Source: Diphasiastrum complanatum (lineage: Eukaryota > Streptophyta > Lycopodiopsida > Lycopodiales > Lycopodiaceae). From it: DNA of 64,000 nt. How positions within the stretch are numbered: position 1 is the first letter of the stretch; each line of letters opens with the position of its first letter. Below are positions 10,046 through 21,689 of the stretch, piece after piece. The position numbers were made by a program, and so were the translations under genes. Where the stretch lies: positions 64,611,088-64,675,087 of the forward strand of contig CM055094.1 in assembly GCA_029204225.1 (NCBI GenBank). The letters are read 5' to 3'. A model generated the notes under the pieces. That model was not told where the DNA came from and ran no database searches. It saw nothing but the letters and a program-made list of their open reading frames with translations.

Positions 10046-11510
10046 TTGGGAGGTTGGTGGAGGACTGATGAAGTGTCGTACAAGCCTGTGGATTATTGTA
10101 GGACAAAAATGAGTTGAAAGAGGGTGCCCAGAAACCCTACTAGGGAATCCATAGCAATTTTCCAAGGGAGAGAAAAATGGAGGTCCCGCAATCCCATAAG
10201 CACACCCATCGCACGGCTGGAGCCAAAAAGTGGTTTAGTGCACTGAGGGATCAGTGCTCAACACATGATATGATCTAGGACGTCAAAGGATTTATAGGAA
10301 TTTTAGGATGATAAGGCACAACCTTTGGATCTATAGGAATTTGAGTTGGTTCTTCTTTAGCTTGTTACTCTGGAGCCTCTTAGTTTTCCATATTTTCCAC
10401 TAAGGTTAATTCATTGTTTATCCTTCAAAATATCTTTGCTAGTCAAATAATGTACAGGCATCTTGGAATGTAAACTAGAAATGTCATATAGAACAATATC
10501 TCCATGTACTTCCAAGTTTTGAGTGTTAGGCTAAATTTGTTGATAAGTTTGCTTATGCTAGTATAACACTATGGGAGAACAAAATGGATGGGATATGATG
10601 ATGCAACTTTTGACGATGACAAGAAGAATTATAAAGAAATACAACATTTACATGTTGCTCATACATGTCATTGTTCCCATGTGCAATTTTCATGCAATCC
10701 ACATGAGTCCTTTACAAGAGTTGCGAAGACCTATAACACACGTGTGCTCGTAAATTTCATTGTTCTCATCTGCAAGTTTCATGCAATCAATAGGATTGTC
10801 ATTGAATCTCCAAACTAAGCAAGCTCAAGAATGCAGGGGCAACTAAACTTGATGATAAGTTGCTTTTGTCATATCAAACAAAGGGACACGTCTAAGAGGA
10901 ACAAAACATGATGAAATATGAAGATCCAATATTGACAAATGAAATTAGGAATTGGGAAAACCTCCAACACTTTACAAGTTGCTAACAAATCTTATCATCC
11001 TAATGTGCAAGTTCCATGCAATGCACAAGCGTGTTCATCCATTTTCCAAAGTATGCAAGCACTAGGATAAGTTGATGATTGAAAAGATTTGAGAGGGGGC
11101 CATTGACAAAAATCTACTAGAACGACTCAAAACAACTTTGAATTGTAGACTAAAATGTCATAGAAAACAATGTGAGATCAATCCAAACAAGTATATGAAT
11201 ATGTTCTAGATTAGCAACCCAAAAGTGCTCATTTAATGAACATGAACAAATTCTCTCTATAGAATATATAGAATATTATCACTAAGATTGTACTAAACTG
11301 AGATGATGCTGATTTCTTTCAAAAGTAACTTTCAGCCCACAAAAATCATTTTTTCAAAAGTAATATTGCTTATAGTATGATCTAGAAGTTACTACTCAAA
11401 TATTTTGAAGTTTAGCATGCTCCATTTATTCGACAGCAAGTTTAAAAAATAAGATGATTATTATCTAGAAATAAGTAGCATTGAAAAACTCAATGGCTCA
11501 AAACGTTGAT
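10046..11510. repeat. Non-coding sequence with diverged internal repeats
   Basis: No gene is recognised. Between 10.6 and 11.1 kb the phrase TGCAAGTTTCATGCAAT recurs in diverged form (10,680, 10,770, 11,006) with similar surroundings, suggesting an old tandem array. The small ORFs at 10,571-10,818 overlap in two frames and are not convincing. Confidence 0.5.
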
Positions 11511-11511
11511 C

Positions 11512-12185
11512 ATGCCCCCCTTCCCCCAAAGAACTCTTTCGGCCCTTAAAATTACATCGATTGGGCAGACAACCTGATCTCTAGCATTTTGAATATTATT
11601 CCGTAGTTCTTTAATCATAATGAAACAAATGGGACTATATGGACAAGCTACAATTGACTTCTTAAATGTATATGAATTCAACATGTGATGTCGGTAAGCT
11701 TCAGGTGCTGCTCCTTTGGAAGAGCTTTGGTAAGCATCTTTGCTATCATAAACTTTGTTCTGCAATACTCCACAACAAGCTTGTCATCATCGACTAGCTC
11801 CTTGACAAAGCTATACTGCAATTCAATATGCTTACTCCTTTTGTGTTTTCCTCCTTTTTTTGCAAACAAAAATGCAGCTCTGATTATCATTCTTTATGAA
11901 CAACCTTTGTTGTTCCATTTCCCATTCTTTCAAGAGATTTTGTATCCATAGCCCTTCTCTAGCAGCATAACTGAGTGCCATATATTCTGCTTGCATTGTT
12001 GATAATGCTACACTCCTTTGCTTTGAACATCCCCAACTTATGGCAGCATTCAATCAAATAAGAACATATCTTGAAGTCGATCTCCCTTGTCTTTGCCCCC
12101 CCCCCCCCAATTTTGCATCAGCATAACTTGTTATTATAACATCAAAATCAGATGAAAAAGTAATCTGTGTATCTTTAGTCTTTAT
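11512..12185 (-). pseudogene. Copia RNase H and 3' end with polypurine tract
   Basis: From the right it reads a remnant of YADAxWGGDKxDRRSTSG-like sequence broken by a run of C, then WGCSKQRSVALSTMQAEYMA, GLWIQNLL, KHIELQYSFVKELV and the terminal KMLTKALPKEQH. These are the RNase H landmarks of copia pol. At the left end GGGGGAAGGGGGG (minus strand, about 11,513-11,526) is a polypurine tract. The block 11,518-11,695 recurs almost unchanged at 25,258-25,430. Confidence 0.8.
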
Positions 12186-12229
12186 GTTCAAGAACATTTG
12201 TTGACTTTGGAGATAGCAATGGCAAGAAT

Positions 12230-13496
12230 TATGTAGACAGAACTAAGAAGAAGCAAAATGGGAGGACAATCAGACCAAGATATGGCTTTGCTTATGACTT
12301 CCCAATGGAGTTAAATCCAAAAATGGCAGAAACAAAAAGAGAAGCCACATACCAAGGCAAAAAGGGAGTTCCGAAAAATGACTGAGAGGAAATGCTATGT
12401 TTGTGATTCACCAGACCATATGGTAAGAGATTGTCCAGTTAAATCAAAGATTAAGCAAATGTAGATCAAAGAAGTGGCCAACTTAGCCAAGGAAGATGAA
12501 GAAGATGTGGAACCTTGAGAAAGATGCATGATGGCGAGGCAGAAGACTACTCCTCGCAAGCCTGAGCATTGCAGAAATAGGATAATTGTCAACAGTGATA
12601 GTGAAGAAGAACCAGATCTGCACTGGTACATTGATTTTGGAGCCACGTCTCATATGACACCTAATAGAAGCATCATTCGAGATTCTAGGTATCTAGATCG
12701 TCCTATTAGCATTTTTATGGGAAATAAAAAACCCGTCATAGCAGAAGGAACAGGTCAAGTTCTTATTGAACTTTGTAAAACAAGAAGGGGTAGATTAATA
12801 AAAGTTTCGTACGCTCACGGAACGAGCAAAAACCTTCTTTTTATCATCAAAATGATGGATATGGGGATTGAAACTAGATTTGAGGGGGGGAACTACCTAA
12901 TCTATGTTGATGAAAAGCTGATTATAAAATGTGTTAAAGCTGGAAACCTATTTACAGTTGAATGCAATCCTATACAATAGGAGCAAGCCAATATTGCAAA
13001 AGAAAGACATGACATAGAATAATTATGCTGGCATGGAAGGTTAGGACATGCATCACACAGGAAACTAGCAAAACTAGTGTCCAAAGGAATCAATCTAGAA
13101 GGATGGAATGAAAAAGACTAAATGCAAACAATGCAAAGTCTATCTTAAAGGAAAAATGAACAATAAACCATTTGCTAAATCTAGTGAGCATTTTAGCAAG
13201 AAAGTGCTTGAGCTTGTTCATAGTGATCATTGTGGACCCATTGAAGTATTATCAATAGGGTCAACGAAATACTTTATAATGATTATTGATAATTATTCTC
13301 GCCATACTGTAGTTAAGGCTATAAAACTCGAATCAGACGCTTCGTCTGTTTTTAAAGAGTATGTGACTGCATGCAAATAAAAAAAGAGACAAGTACACTG
13401 GCATTGAGAACAAATAATTGAGGAGAGTATGTCAACAAGGAATTTGAACTGTTTTGCAATCAAGATGTCATGCGCCAGTCTTAGCATTCACACATC
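12230..13496 (+). pseudogene. Copia gag end, protease and integrase fragment
   Basis: It opens with a CCHC knuckle (CYVCDSPDHMVRDC). Next come a protease with the active-site segment WYIDFGATSHMT (catalytic DSG mutated to DFG), the protease end (GTGQVLIELCKTRRGRL) and the pre-integrase motif CKQCKVYLKGKMNNKPF. An integrase start (HSDHCGPIEVL, IIDNYSRHT) and GEYVNKEFELFC follow. Several frame changes occur. It stops abruptly near 13,496. This is the inverted-orientation sister of 8735-9515. Confidence 0.85.
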
Positions 13497-13993
13497 TATT
13501 CCTTTCATTAAACATCAATATATCATGACAATGTATGAAAATCAACAAACTAGTCAAAATTCGAGAAACTAACTAAATCTAGCCAAACTTGACCAAAATG
13601 GATAAAGATAGAATCCATTATTCATTATTATTGATCATTCATAAGATTAGGCCTAAAACTAGAAGCTTTCATGTGATTGTAGGCACATGAACCATCAACA
13701 CTATCAAGAAAGCTCTCAAAGAGAAGCTTCAAGATCACCAAGAATTCAAAAATCATAAAAGTAGAATAGCTTCCAAATTAGCATGACCTCCTCTATTTAT
13801 AGTGGGACTTTGGTGCCTCTAGTTAATATTTGGGCCTTACAACCATTATTATAATTCCCGCCAATACAAATGTGGCCTGGTTGTTTGTGCCTTTCTATTA
13901 ACAATTCCAATGACTAATTCTAGTCTAGTTTAGTTCCATGGTTATTTTGGTAATTCATTAATATGCTCATGGGCCCATTACATATTACACATG
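13497..13993 (-). repeat. LTR-like segment with minus-strand TATA box
   Basis: The right edge reads, on the minus strand, TGTGTAATATGTAATGGG, a plausible LTR start. An in-range TATA box (TATAAATAG, 13,793-13,801 on the minus strand) and an AT-rich downstream part fit an LTR. The left edge does not start with TG, so the copy is truncated or the boundary is wrong. No second copy was found in the window. Confidence 0.45.
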
Positions 13994-14275
13994 GCCATAA
14001 TCGCCTTCGTGGAATTCCCTAAATGATCGAAGTTTGTCCGCGTAATATTTCATCTTTTGTTGAGCTTCTCGCATATGATCCTGATTCACCTTATCTTCGA
14101 TGAAGATGACATCCCGACTAGTGAATATCTTCGACTCAATGGGATCGAACAACTTGTAGGCTTGATCTGAAGTAGTGTAGCTGATGAAAACACATTTGAT
14201 ACTCTGGAAGTCGAGCTTCTTCCTGAGATCACGAGGTATCTACGCAAAAGTAGTACATCCAAAAACTCGTAAGTT
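13994..14275 (-). pseudogene. Copia integrase-RT linker fragment
   Basis: The minus strand reads LSNLRVFGCTTFA, KLDFQSIKCVFISYT, YKLFDPIESKIFTSRDVIF. This is the conserved copia segment just after the integrase core. The fragment joins Ty3 integrase directly at about 14,275 in the same orientation and without an LTR between them. Confidence 0.75.
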
Positions 14276-15200
14276 TGATAAGGATGTTTTGCATGTTCTG
14301 CAATGCATCTGCTATTGCTGCCACGGTTACGTCCGCTAACTCTGTGTCAATTGGAGTTGTAGGTTCACATCCATACAATGCATAAAACGGTGTCATTCCA
14401 ATCAACATGTGGGGTGTTGAGTTGTAACTAAATTCTGCCAAATGCAACCAATAAATCCATTTCGTTGGTTGGTCTGCCACAAAATGCCTCAAGTAAGATT
14501 TGAACCATTGATTTACCTTTTAGTCTGTCCATCAATCTCTGGGTGAAATATAGTGCTCAAACATAGTTTGGTCTTTAACTTTTCCATCATCTCCTTCCAA
14601 AACTGTTTAGCAAATCTTGGATCTCTGTCACACACTATTTCCTTTGGTAGTCCATGCAATTTAAAAATATTGTTAAGAAATAGTTGTGCCACCTGTGTCG
14701 CACCATAAGTATTCTTGTAGGGAATGAAATGGGCATATTTCATCAACCGGTCCACCACCACATAAATTCCATTGAATCCTCCCAATATTGTTGGAAGAGA
14801 TGGGATGAAATCCATACTAATACTTTCCCATCGTTGAGAAGGAACCGATAGTGGTTGTAACAACCCAGGTTTCTTCACATGTTCTAATTTATGAATCTGA
14901 CAGGAGTCCCATTCCCTTACCAACTTGTAGATATCTTGCTTCATTCCTTGCTATTTGAAAAGGCTTTTAACTTTTTGATAGGTCTTTAGTATTCCCGAAT
15001 GACCAGCACTAGGAGACGAATGTAGTTCATAAAAAATCTGAGGTACCAACTTTGAATTTGGCACTAGGACTATCCTTTTATTGTCATATACCAAAATTTT
15101 GTCTTTAAGCTGGTGACGAGATTGTTCTCCAACTTTGGGATCCGATAAGCTTTCCAAAATTTGTGTCACAGCTACATCCTTAGTATACTCATCCAAGATG
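14276..15200 (-). pseudogene. Ty3 integrase, 3'-truncated
   Basis: It contains the HHCC zinc region (HSSPSAGHSGILKTYQKVK, then CQIHKLEH), catalytic-core landmarks WESISMDFIPSLP, VVVDRLMKYAHFIP, IVCDRDPRFAKQFWKEM, and the C-terminal LAEFSYNSTPHMLIGMTPFY. The frame breaks at about 14,945 and 14,510. The sequence stops after QNMQNILIK, where copia sequence starts. Confidence 0.85.
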
Positions 15201-15379
15201 ACGGACTTCCAGTCATTTTCCAAAGAAATGAGGGGATTCAGTATGCATTTTTCTATCATATAACATAACTCTTGTGAGTTTTTATCTTGTTTTGTGGACA
15301 TGCGATTCTCCTCTACATCTGGGAGAACAATTATATACTCCTCTAAGGATTCGCCTGTATCACACATTTGCATTCTCCA

Positions 15380-15890
15380 CGACCTTGATAAAGCATTAGC
15401 GGCTTGGTTCTCCTTGCCCTTGAGATATTCAATAACAAAGTCATATGCTTTAACTTGTGCCAACCATCTCTTTTGTTTATCCGTAAGCTGCTTCTCACTT
15501 AAGAAATACTTAAGGCTATGGTGATCACTTTTAATGATGAATTTCGACCCATAAAGGCAGTGTCGCCATTTTTTATAGTCAACATCTCCTTGTCATGTGT
15601 AGCATATGACATCTCCTTGTCGATCAATTTTTGACTCTCATAAGCAATCACACCATCCTTCTGACTTAGTATGGCTCCTATTCCACTTCCATTTGCATCA
15701 ACAGTCACCTTGAAAGATAAACTGAAGTCTGGTTGTACCAAAATTGGAGCATTCACCAAGGCCTCCTTTAATTGATCGAAACTTCTCTGAGCATCTTCAC
15801 TCCATTCGAATTTTCCTTTCCGTAACAAGTGTGTGAGTGTTGTTGCTTTCCTTGAAAAATTGAATATGTCGTCGATAAGAAGATGCAAAT
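15380..15890 (-). pseudogene. Ty3 RNase H
   Basis: FEWSEDAQRSFDQLKEALV opens the domain. VDANGSGIGAILSQ and MSYATHDKEML (YDKEMLAI-type) follow, and after a disruption the end motif YLKGKENQAANALSR. Asp and Glu positions typical of Ty3 RNase H are visible. Confidence 0.8.
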
Positions 15891-16955
15891 CCCAAAAATC
15901 CTCTTAAATGTCGCAAAGTTATAGGGCTCTTCCAATTTTTAACCACTTTGACCTTACGTTGATCCACCTTAATGCCATTTTTAGTCACCATATGCCCCAA
16001 ATACTCAATCTCTTGTTGAGCAAACTCACATTTTGACATCTTGGCGAACAACTTATATTCCCGCAACAATTCCAAAACCACTTCCAAGTGCTGAGCATGT
16101 TCTTTTAAGTTCTGGCTATAAATCAATATGTCATCAAAGAACACCATGATGAATTTGTACAAGTATGGCCCAAATATTCGGTTCATCAATGCTTGGAGGG
16201 TAGCCGGTGCATTGGTTAAACCAAAAGGCGTAACTTTGAACTGATAATGCCCCCTGTCTGTATGGAAAGCAATCTTGTGTTGATTTTCCTCGCTTACCTT
16301 GATTTGATGATACCCAGAACGAAGATCAATCTTTGAAAACACTTGTGCTCCATTAAGGGCATCCAATAAGTCATCAACATGAGGGATCTATTCTTGATGG
16401 TAATCTTATTGAGTGCACGATAATCTATGCACATTCAAAATGTACCATCTTTCTTTTTAACAAGAAGAACACGTGAGCGAAGGGTGATTTGCTCAAACTA
16501 ATGAACTCTTGATCAAGTATTTCCTGGACCTGTTTTTGAACTTCTTCCCTTTCTAGTGGAGATAACCTGTAAGGAGGAATATTGACCGGCTTTGAACTGG
16601 GTTCAAGTTCTATGACATGGTCCACGAATATGGTTGGAGGATTCCCTTTTGGTAATGTGTTTGGAAACACATCTTTATACTTGTCTAAAGCTTGCTGTAT
16701 TCTTGTATTCATAGGGTTTGCATCAACCTCTTTAATTTTACCCTCATCCATTTCCACTTTCAACAGGAACATATCTACATGCTTTTGAGATATGTGTCGA
16801 GCTTGTGCATTAGTTATCAGGCATAAATATGAACCTGATTCTTCTTTTTCAGCGACTATGAATTTCGAAAGTTTTCCCTGTTTGTCCAAAATGCATTGTT
16901 CGCTGCTCAAAATTGAAGGTAACGTCGCCCAACGTCTGTAACCATTCGACACCAA
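15797..16955 (-). pseudogene. Ty3 reverse transcriptase
   Basis: Landmarks in order: PPYRLSPLEREEVQKQVQE, then after a frameshift IDYRALNKIT, SKIDLRSGYHQIKV, TPFGLTNAPATLQALMN, the catalytic VFFDDILIYS and EIEYLGHMVTKNGIKVD. The FDD active site is preserved but the frame is broken near 16,425 and again near 15,850. Confidence 0.9.
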
Positions 16956-17049
16956 GTATCATGTCAATAGGACCCATGTCAACTACATGGAAGTCTGATT
17001 TAAGCTCATAGTTACCCATGTGAATCTTGGATTCTGTTGTGATTCTATC

Positions 17050-17500
17050 TCATTTGATGAAATTTCCATCAATAATCTGTACTCTCAATGGCTTTAGAAT
17101 CTTCATAGTGGCTATATTACAACGACTATTGAAAAAGTTATGCGTACTTCCACTATCAACTAAAATATAAATATGTCTACCATCAATTTTTGCTTTAACG
17201 TGGAAAGTCTTAGCAAAATGAAAATCATTAAATTCGTTTAAGGACATGAAAATGAGTGATGCATCCATGTCCTTTCTATCGACGCATTTATGCCATCTCT
17301 TGTTATCAATATGCAACTCTTCATCATCAATTGAGTCAGATTGACGTTCTTGCAGCATTTGAATGTCATCTTCACTCAATAAATTTTCAACTTCCTCTTC
17401 GCCTGATTGATTTTCCTCATTGGGATTTCCGCTCATGGCTGTTAATCATATCTCTTGTTTACGAAATTTGCATACCTTCCAATGATCCTTGTCATATTTC
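17050..17500 (-). pseudogene. Ty3 aspartic protease
   Basis: The catalytic motif is intact as ILVDSGSTHNFFN, preceded by an acidic linker rich in Glu and Asp. Protease processes the gag-pol polyprotein in this family. It is separated from gag and RT by frame changes. Confidence 0.8.
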
Positions 17501-17502
17501 TC

Positions 17503-18954
17503 CTAGCATCTGAAGCAAAGACCCAATGCTCTAAGTTTCTTCTCTTCGTCGTCCGATAGTCTCTGAATAGGTCTTGGCTTTTGATTGCCCATCATTATAG
17601 ATACCGTTCCCTTCCCAACAACTTTAATTCTCGATTTATCACCAACTTTGATTGTTGGATAATGCTCAATAGTATCCTTGCTGATATTATTGTTACTTTT
17701 GTTATCCTTGAAAACTCCAGTCGAGATGTTTGACTTATAAAACTGATTGGTACCAAACTGAGACTTTGGAGACCCAAACATATTATAAGATGTGTTGATT
17801 GCAGTCATCCCTTGTTTTTGATATATTTTTGTCATTGAAAGGTATTTCTGTTCATGGATCAAAGCTAACTGCATTGCTGAATCCAAACTTATACATCTGA
17901 CTGCTTCCACATTACCTCCAATTTGAGGTTGTAACCCATGGATATATCAGTGTAAATGTGCATTTTCATCCAATTTGACCTTAAGTGTCAATTGTCAAAA
18001 TTCATGATTATAATCTTGGACTGAGCCCGTTTGCTGAACTGAGAACCAACGTTGAAAGAACATTTTCTCCAGAAATGGATTCAAGAAAACCTTAGTACAC
18101 AATTGCTTGAACTACAACCAATTGTAGATCGCTGGTTGAACATGTGGATCACCCTCAACTTTCTTCCACCAAACATAAGCTAGACCCTTGAAGTGTAGTG
18201 AAGCATAAGCAATCTTCGCTTGTTCGGTCCTTGGAAATAATTGGAAATATTTATCCAATTTGTGTAGCCAGTCTTCCACATCTATAGTATTGGTGTTTCC
18301 ACTAAAGTTGGGCATGAAGAATTCATCTTTAAAATCATTATTATCTCTCTTAAACCCTTGATTCTTTTGAGCACGATCCATAATACTCATGTGAGTATTA
18401 AAATTTACAACACTCCGATAATGAGGTGGCAAATTGTTGTATGACTCGAGCTCTTGTAGTACCCATCGTTCTGGATCTTGAGCGGCCACACCAGTAGGGA
18501 GAAGTCCAAAAGCTTGAAGGGAAAAATCGTTAAACTTTGGTGTTGGAGCAGTTGGTTGCAACCAAATTGGTTGATCCTCACATACTTGTTGTTTTCCCTT
18601 GTTGTTTCGCAATGTCTCCAGACTACCTTGGCCTGGAATTTCGCAATGTCTCGAGACTACCTTGACTTGGAATTTCGGATGTTGAAGCATTCAGAAATGG
18701 CGAACGATTTTGACCTTGATGAACATCTTGTTTTTGCAGAGTAGCACTCATCACATTTTCAAAACGTGACATTACCAACTCTAACATTTTCTCCCAACGT
18801 CGCTTCGAGCTTTCCTAGATCTGTTGCCATGTTTGATTATTCACTTCGGTGGTGTCTTGTATAGCAGTTAAAACTTTGGTTAATATTTTGTCTATTCTAG
18901 CTGGATTTTCTGTAGCCGGAATTTCTTCAGTATTACTAGTTCTTTTCGATGCCA
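17503..18954 (-). pseudogene. Ty3 gag with capsid domain
   Basis: Starts MASKRTSNTEEIPATENPAR. The capsid-like core includes FKDEFFMPNFSGNTNTIDVE, WLHKLDKYFQLF, KIAYASLHFKGLAYVWWKKV. The C-terminal end runs to GLCFRC, which begins a zinc knuckle. Stops near 17,945 and 18,110 break the frame. Confidence 0.75.
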
Positions 18955-19439
18955 TTTAATTGAACTCAAAGTAATGACCACTTTTTTCCTTTTACAGCAT
19001 TGAAATCCAATGTCACATGAAAGTGATATGAAAAATATTAAAAGAATGTAGTATAAAATGGGAACAAGTTAAGAAATAAGGAGTCCTATTAAAATATTAA
19101 AAATAATAAGTAATGATGATGAAATGAAAAATTATGGAGATTGATGGTAATTGTTTTTAGTTTTTAATTTTTTTTCAGACACGATGAGAAAGGAGGAAAA
19201 AGAATGTGGGTATTCGTGATGGGTGGGCTGAAATTCGTGAGGGATTCGCGAGGAATTTGTGGGACAAGAAGGGGCAGGTTGAAGAATTCGCGAAGGAATT
19301 GAGAACGGGTATTCGCGGACAGGAAGGGGCAGGTCAAAGAAGATATGTCGTCTGCGTTGCTATTGTTGGCAAATTGAACACAACTGAAAATCCTTGTGGC
19401 TATAAAGACAAGACTCCAAGTGTTCCTTAATCTAACATT
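18955..19439. other. Leader remnant and unidentified sequence
   Basis: A probable gypsy leader to about 19,165 is followed by a GC-richer stretch at 19,200-19,360. There a motif with GGGACAAGAAGGGGCAGGT is followed 70 bp later by GGACAGGAAGGGGCAGGT, a short tandem duplication. No gene is assigned. Confidence 0.4.
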
Positions 19440-19700
19440 AGTGTGACGAAGTCTGTGCTGATCAAAATATTTTTCCATGCTAGATGCCACTACATGGCAT
19501 GCCATTGTCAGCTGCCTATGGGCGACTACAGTTGTGATGCTTGCACTCCAAAAAACAGATTCTACAAGTCTTGCATGTGTGTGATCTATAGAAAATCTGG
19601 TTATGATGTGAACACGTGTCGATGGATTGAGTGTGGTTTTTGCTCTAACTGGACTCACACAAACTATGCAATTAGGGTTTCTAATCATGTTAACTAAGAC
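19440..19700 (+). pseudogene. OBERON-type PHD finger fragment
   Basis: The frame reads LIKIFFHARCHYMACHCQLP, GDYSCDACTPKN, SCMCVIYRKSGYDVNTCRWI, ECGFCSNWTHTNYAIRV. Spacing and flanking residues match the plant OBERON/TITANIA PHD domain, a nuclear chromatin reader needed for meristem and embryo development. Two expected zinc-ligand cysteines are tyrosine (VIY, TNY), and the ORF stops soon after HVN. It is a decayed exon, not a functional reader. No other OBERON exon is evident nearby, so capture by a transposon or an isolated duplicate is likely. Confidence 0.65.
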
Positions 19701-20254
19701 GAATGGATTCCCCCTCATGGAATTAACATGCTTTGTTACCAACCAATCACAAAGCAACACATGACACAATGACTATAATCTGAACATGCTTGTAACCTCT
19801 CTTGGTTACATAGGGTGCTATTGCTAAGAGCACTCCTCCTTCTTTCAACCACATACTTGGTTCAATTATTTTCCCATGAGGAAGGAGGAACTTTAATTGA
19901 TTGAGCTCATCATGTCTGAGTTTGGTATTCTATAAACTCAATAGTTGGTCTTTGCAGTACAAATACATGGAAGCTAACGTGGACATATGTTTGTGCATGT
20001 GACCTATGTTTATTCACATCCATCGACTTCTTGTTTGATGTCAACTAATCAAATAATACAGTGCAATTGCATATGTGAAAAATCTGATAAATATTACAAT
20101 AAGTTGTAATACATCGTATTGTCTCACTTATTCATTTGGTGGTTCCTCGTTATCATTTGCTGCATCATTAAGTGACAAATCTGCCAAACCAAATGAGTCT
20201 ATCTCTAATTCTAACCAAATATCTCCTATAGCTTCATTATTAATAAGTCAATCT
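19701..20254. other. No gene recognised
   Basis: Unremarkable AT-rich sequence between the PHD fragment and the CACTA fragment. Short ORFs here have no recognisable motif. Confidence 0.4.
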
Positions 20255-21000
20255 TCATAAGCTAATGGCGATGGCGACAACGAGGGGGGAGATCAAGAAG
20301 GGGGTGTCGTGTTTCGTCAATTCATGCGATGATGATGCATCATCGCTCATGATTAATATCATCATTAGTTTGTGAAGCATGCACATGCTCCTTTGAAAAT
20401 GTGTCATTGAGTCCATCATCACGATCTTGTTCATGCACATCATTTGGTAGCGCCATGTCTTCCATGACATCTCTATCTTCAAAAATTCCTTTGCTTTGAG
20501 GAGCAACTTGAAACACATACCACCATCTGGGATATGAAAGATCGGGGTGAAAGACACCTATAATTGATCGATGTTTCCATAAACATTGACTTGTAATTAG
20601 TATCTATAGCTATGTTACAATTGCTTTGGTATACACACAATATACATTGACTCGATCGGTTTGTCTTTGAGCCTTGGCATCTTTGTATCTCAAACCACCT
20701 TTGTATTTCTTCGCTATTAAGAATGCAAAACTTATCCACCTTCTCCTTGAAGGACTCACCCATTCTCATGATTGCTCATTTTCTATGAGGAACCTCCCCC
20801 ACAACACGCTCATCATCCTTATTAATCAAAGACGACGAATAGAAGGATCATTATGCGCAAGGAATTTCGTGATATAAACCATGGACTCTTGCACCAACCA
20901 TCCTTTCGCCATGCTACTCTCAGGCCTTGCTCTTTGTCTTATGAAGCTGTTTAATGTTTTCATGAATCGTTCCACAACTACACATATCGACGTTATGCCA
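20255..21000 (-). pseudogene. CACTA transposase C-terminal region, second fragment
   Basis: Right to left on the minus strand: VVERFMKTLNSFIRQRARPE with SSMAKGWLVQESMVYITKFL, equivalent to the R-PEGSIAEGY-EE segment downstream of the CACTA TnpD core. Then VYCVYTKAIV and GVFHPDLSYPRWWYVFQVAP, like the C-terminal domain at 9.5-10.0 kb, ending in an acidic tail. Frames change several times. Confidence 0.6.
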
Positions 21001-21042
21001 TGCGAGCCCGATAGTTAGCCGAAATTTTGACATTTTTCTTTT

Positions 21043-21365
21043 GTGTGGCACAGCCACGCATGGCACATCCATGCCATAAATTTTTCGGGGACCCTATCGA
21101 TGAAATCCAGGCTGGAGGTGGGGTCTGGCAGGAAATTTTTAATTACACGTGGTAGTGCCAAATGAGTGACAAAATGTGTCGACGTGGCAGAGCCACGCAT
21201 GGAAGTGTCACATACGGTTGTTATTTAACCACTTGTCATGTGACATGTATCTCTGAAGATTTGCCACGCATGGCAAATCTCCAGAGAAAATTCCAGAGAG
21301 TTTGTTTTTTCTATTGCCATGCATTGCAAAATTTGCCAAAATTTTTGCCACGCGTAACAATATAA
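21043..21365. repeat. Cluster of short palindromes (GCCACGCATGGC type)
   Basis: AGCCACGCATGGCA (21,050), AGCCACGCATGGA (21,190), TGCCACGCATGGCA (21,257), TGCCATGCATTGCA (21,315) and TGCCACGCGTAACA (21,347) recur within 320 bp, some being near-perfect dyads. The spacers are not obviously repeated. Confidence 0.6.
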
Positions 21366-21665
21366 ATAAACCACACTTTGGATATTTGCTTTGTAATTTT
21401 TTTTAGAAACTATTATGAATAACATGTTGATAAACTATGCCTTTATGATTAATTTAAGTAAATGAGATTTTTTTTAAGGTTTTGAATAAGTGCAGACTAA
21501 TAATAAAATGTGAACAAAAAATCAAAGGACCCGGTTATGTCAAATTATTATGCTCTGACGAATTGAAATTATTCTCAGTTGAATACAACCTGCTATCTTA
21601 TGCATTTATGGACATCATGTGTTTCTATATTGAGAAAATTCCATAATCAAAATTTTTCATTAACC
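21366..21665. other. No gene recognised
   Basis: AT-rich flank 3' of the truncated copia element. The copia sequence ends shortly after the integrase, without RT, polypurine tract or 3' LTR. Confidence 0.4.
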
Positions 21666-21689
21666 TCAATATGGCATTAATAGGTAAAA

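Larger units (their letters stand above)
14276..18954 (-). mobile_element. Degenerate Ty3/gypsy element, gag to integrase
   Basis: On the minus strand the order is gag (right), CCHC, aspartic protease, RT, RNase H, integrase (left), the Ty3/gypsy order. The gag start ATG is at 18,954. No LTR or primer site was recognised to its right, and the integrase is truncated at about 14,276 before any chromodomain could be seen. Multiple stops and frameshifts divide the polyprotein. The sub-domains are listed separately. Confidence 0.85.

Noticed and set aside
19164-19769. 201-codon minus-strand ORF
   Set aside because: It is antisense to the OBERON-like PHD frame, whose conserved Cys/His pattern shows the plus strand is the coding one.
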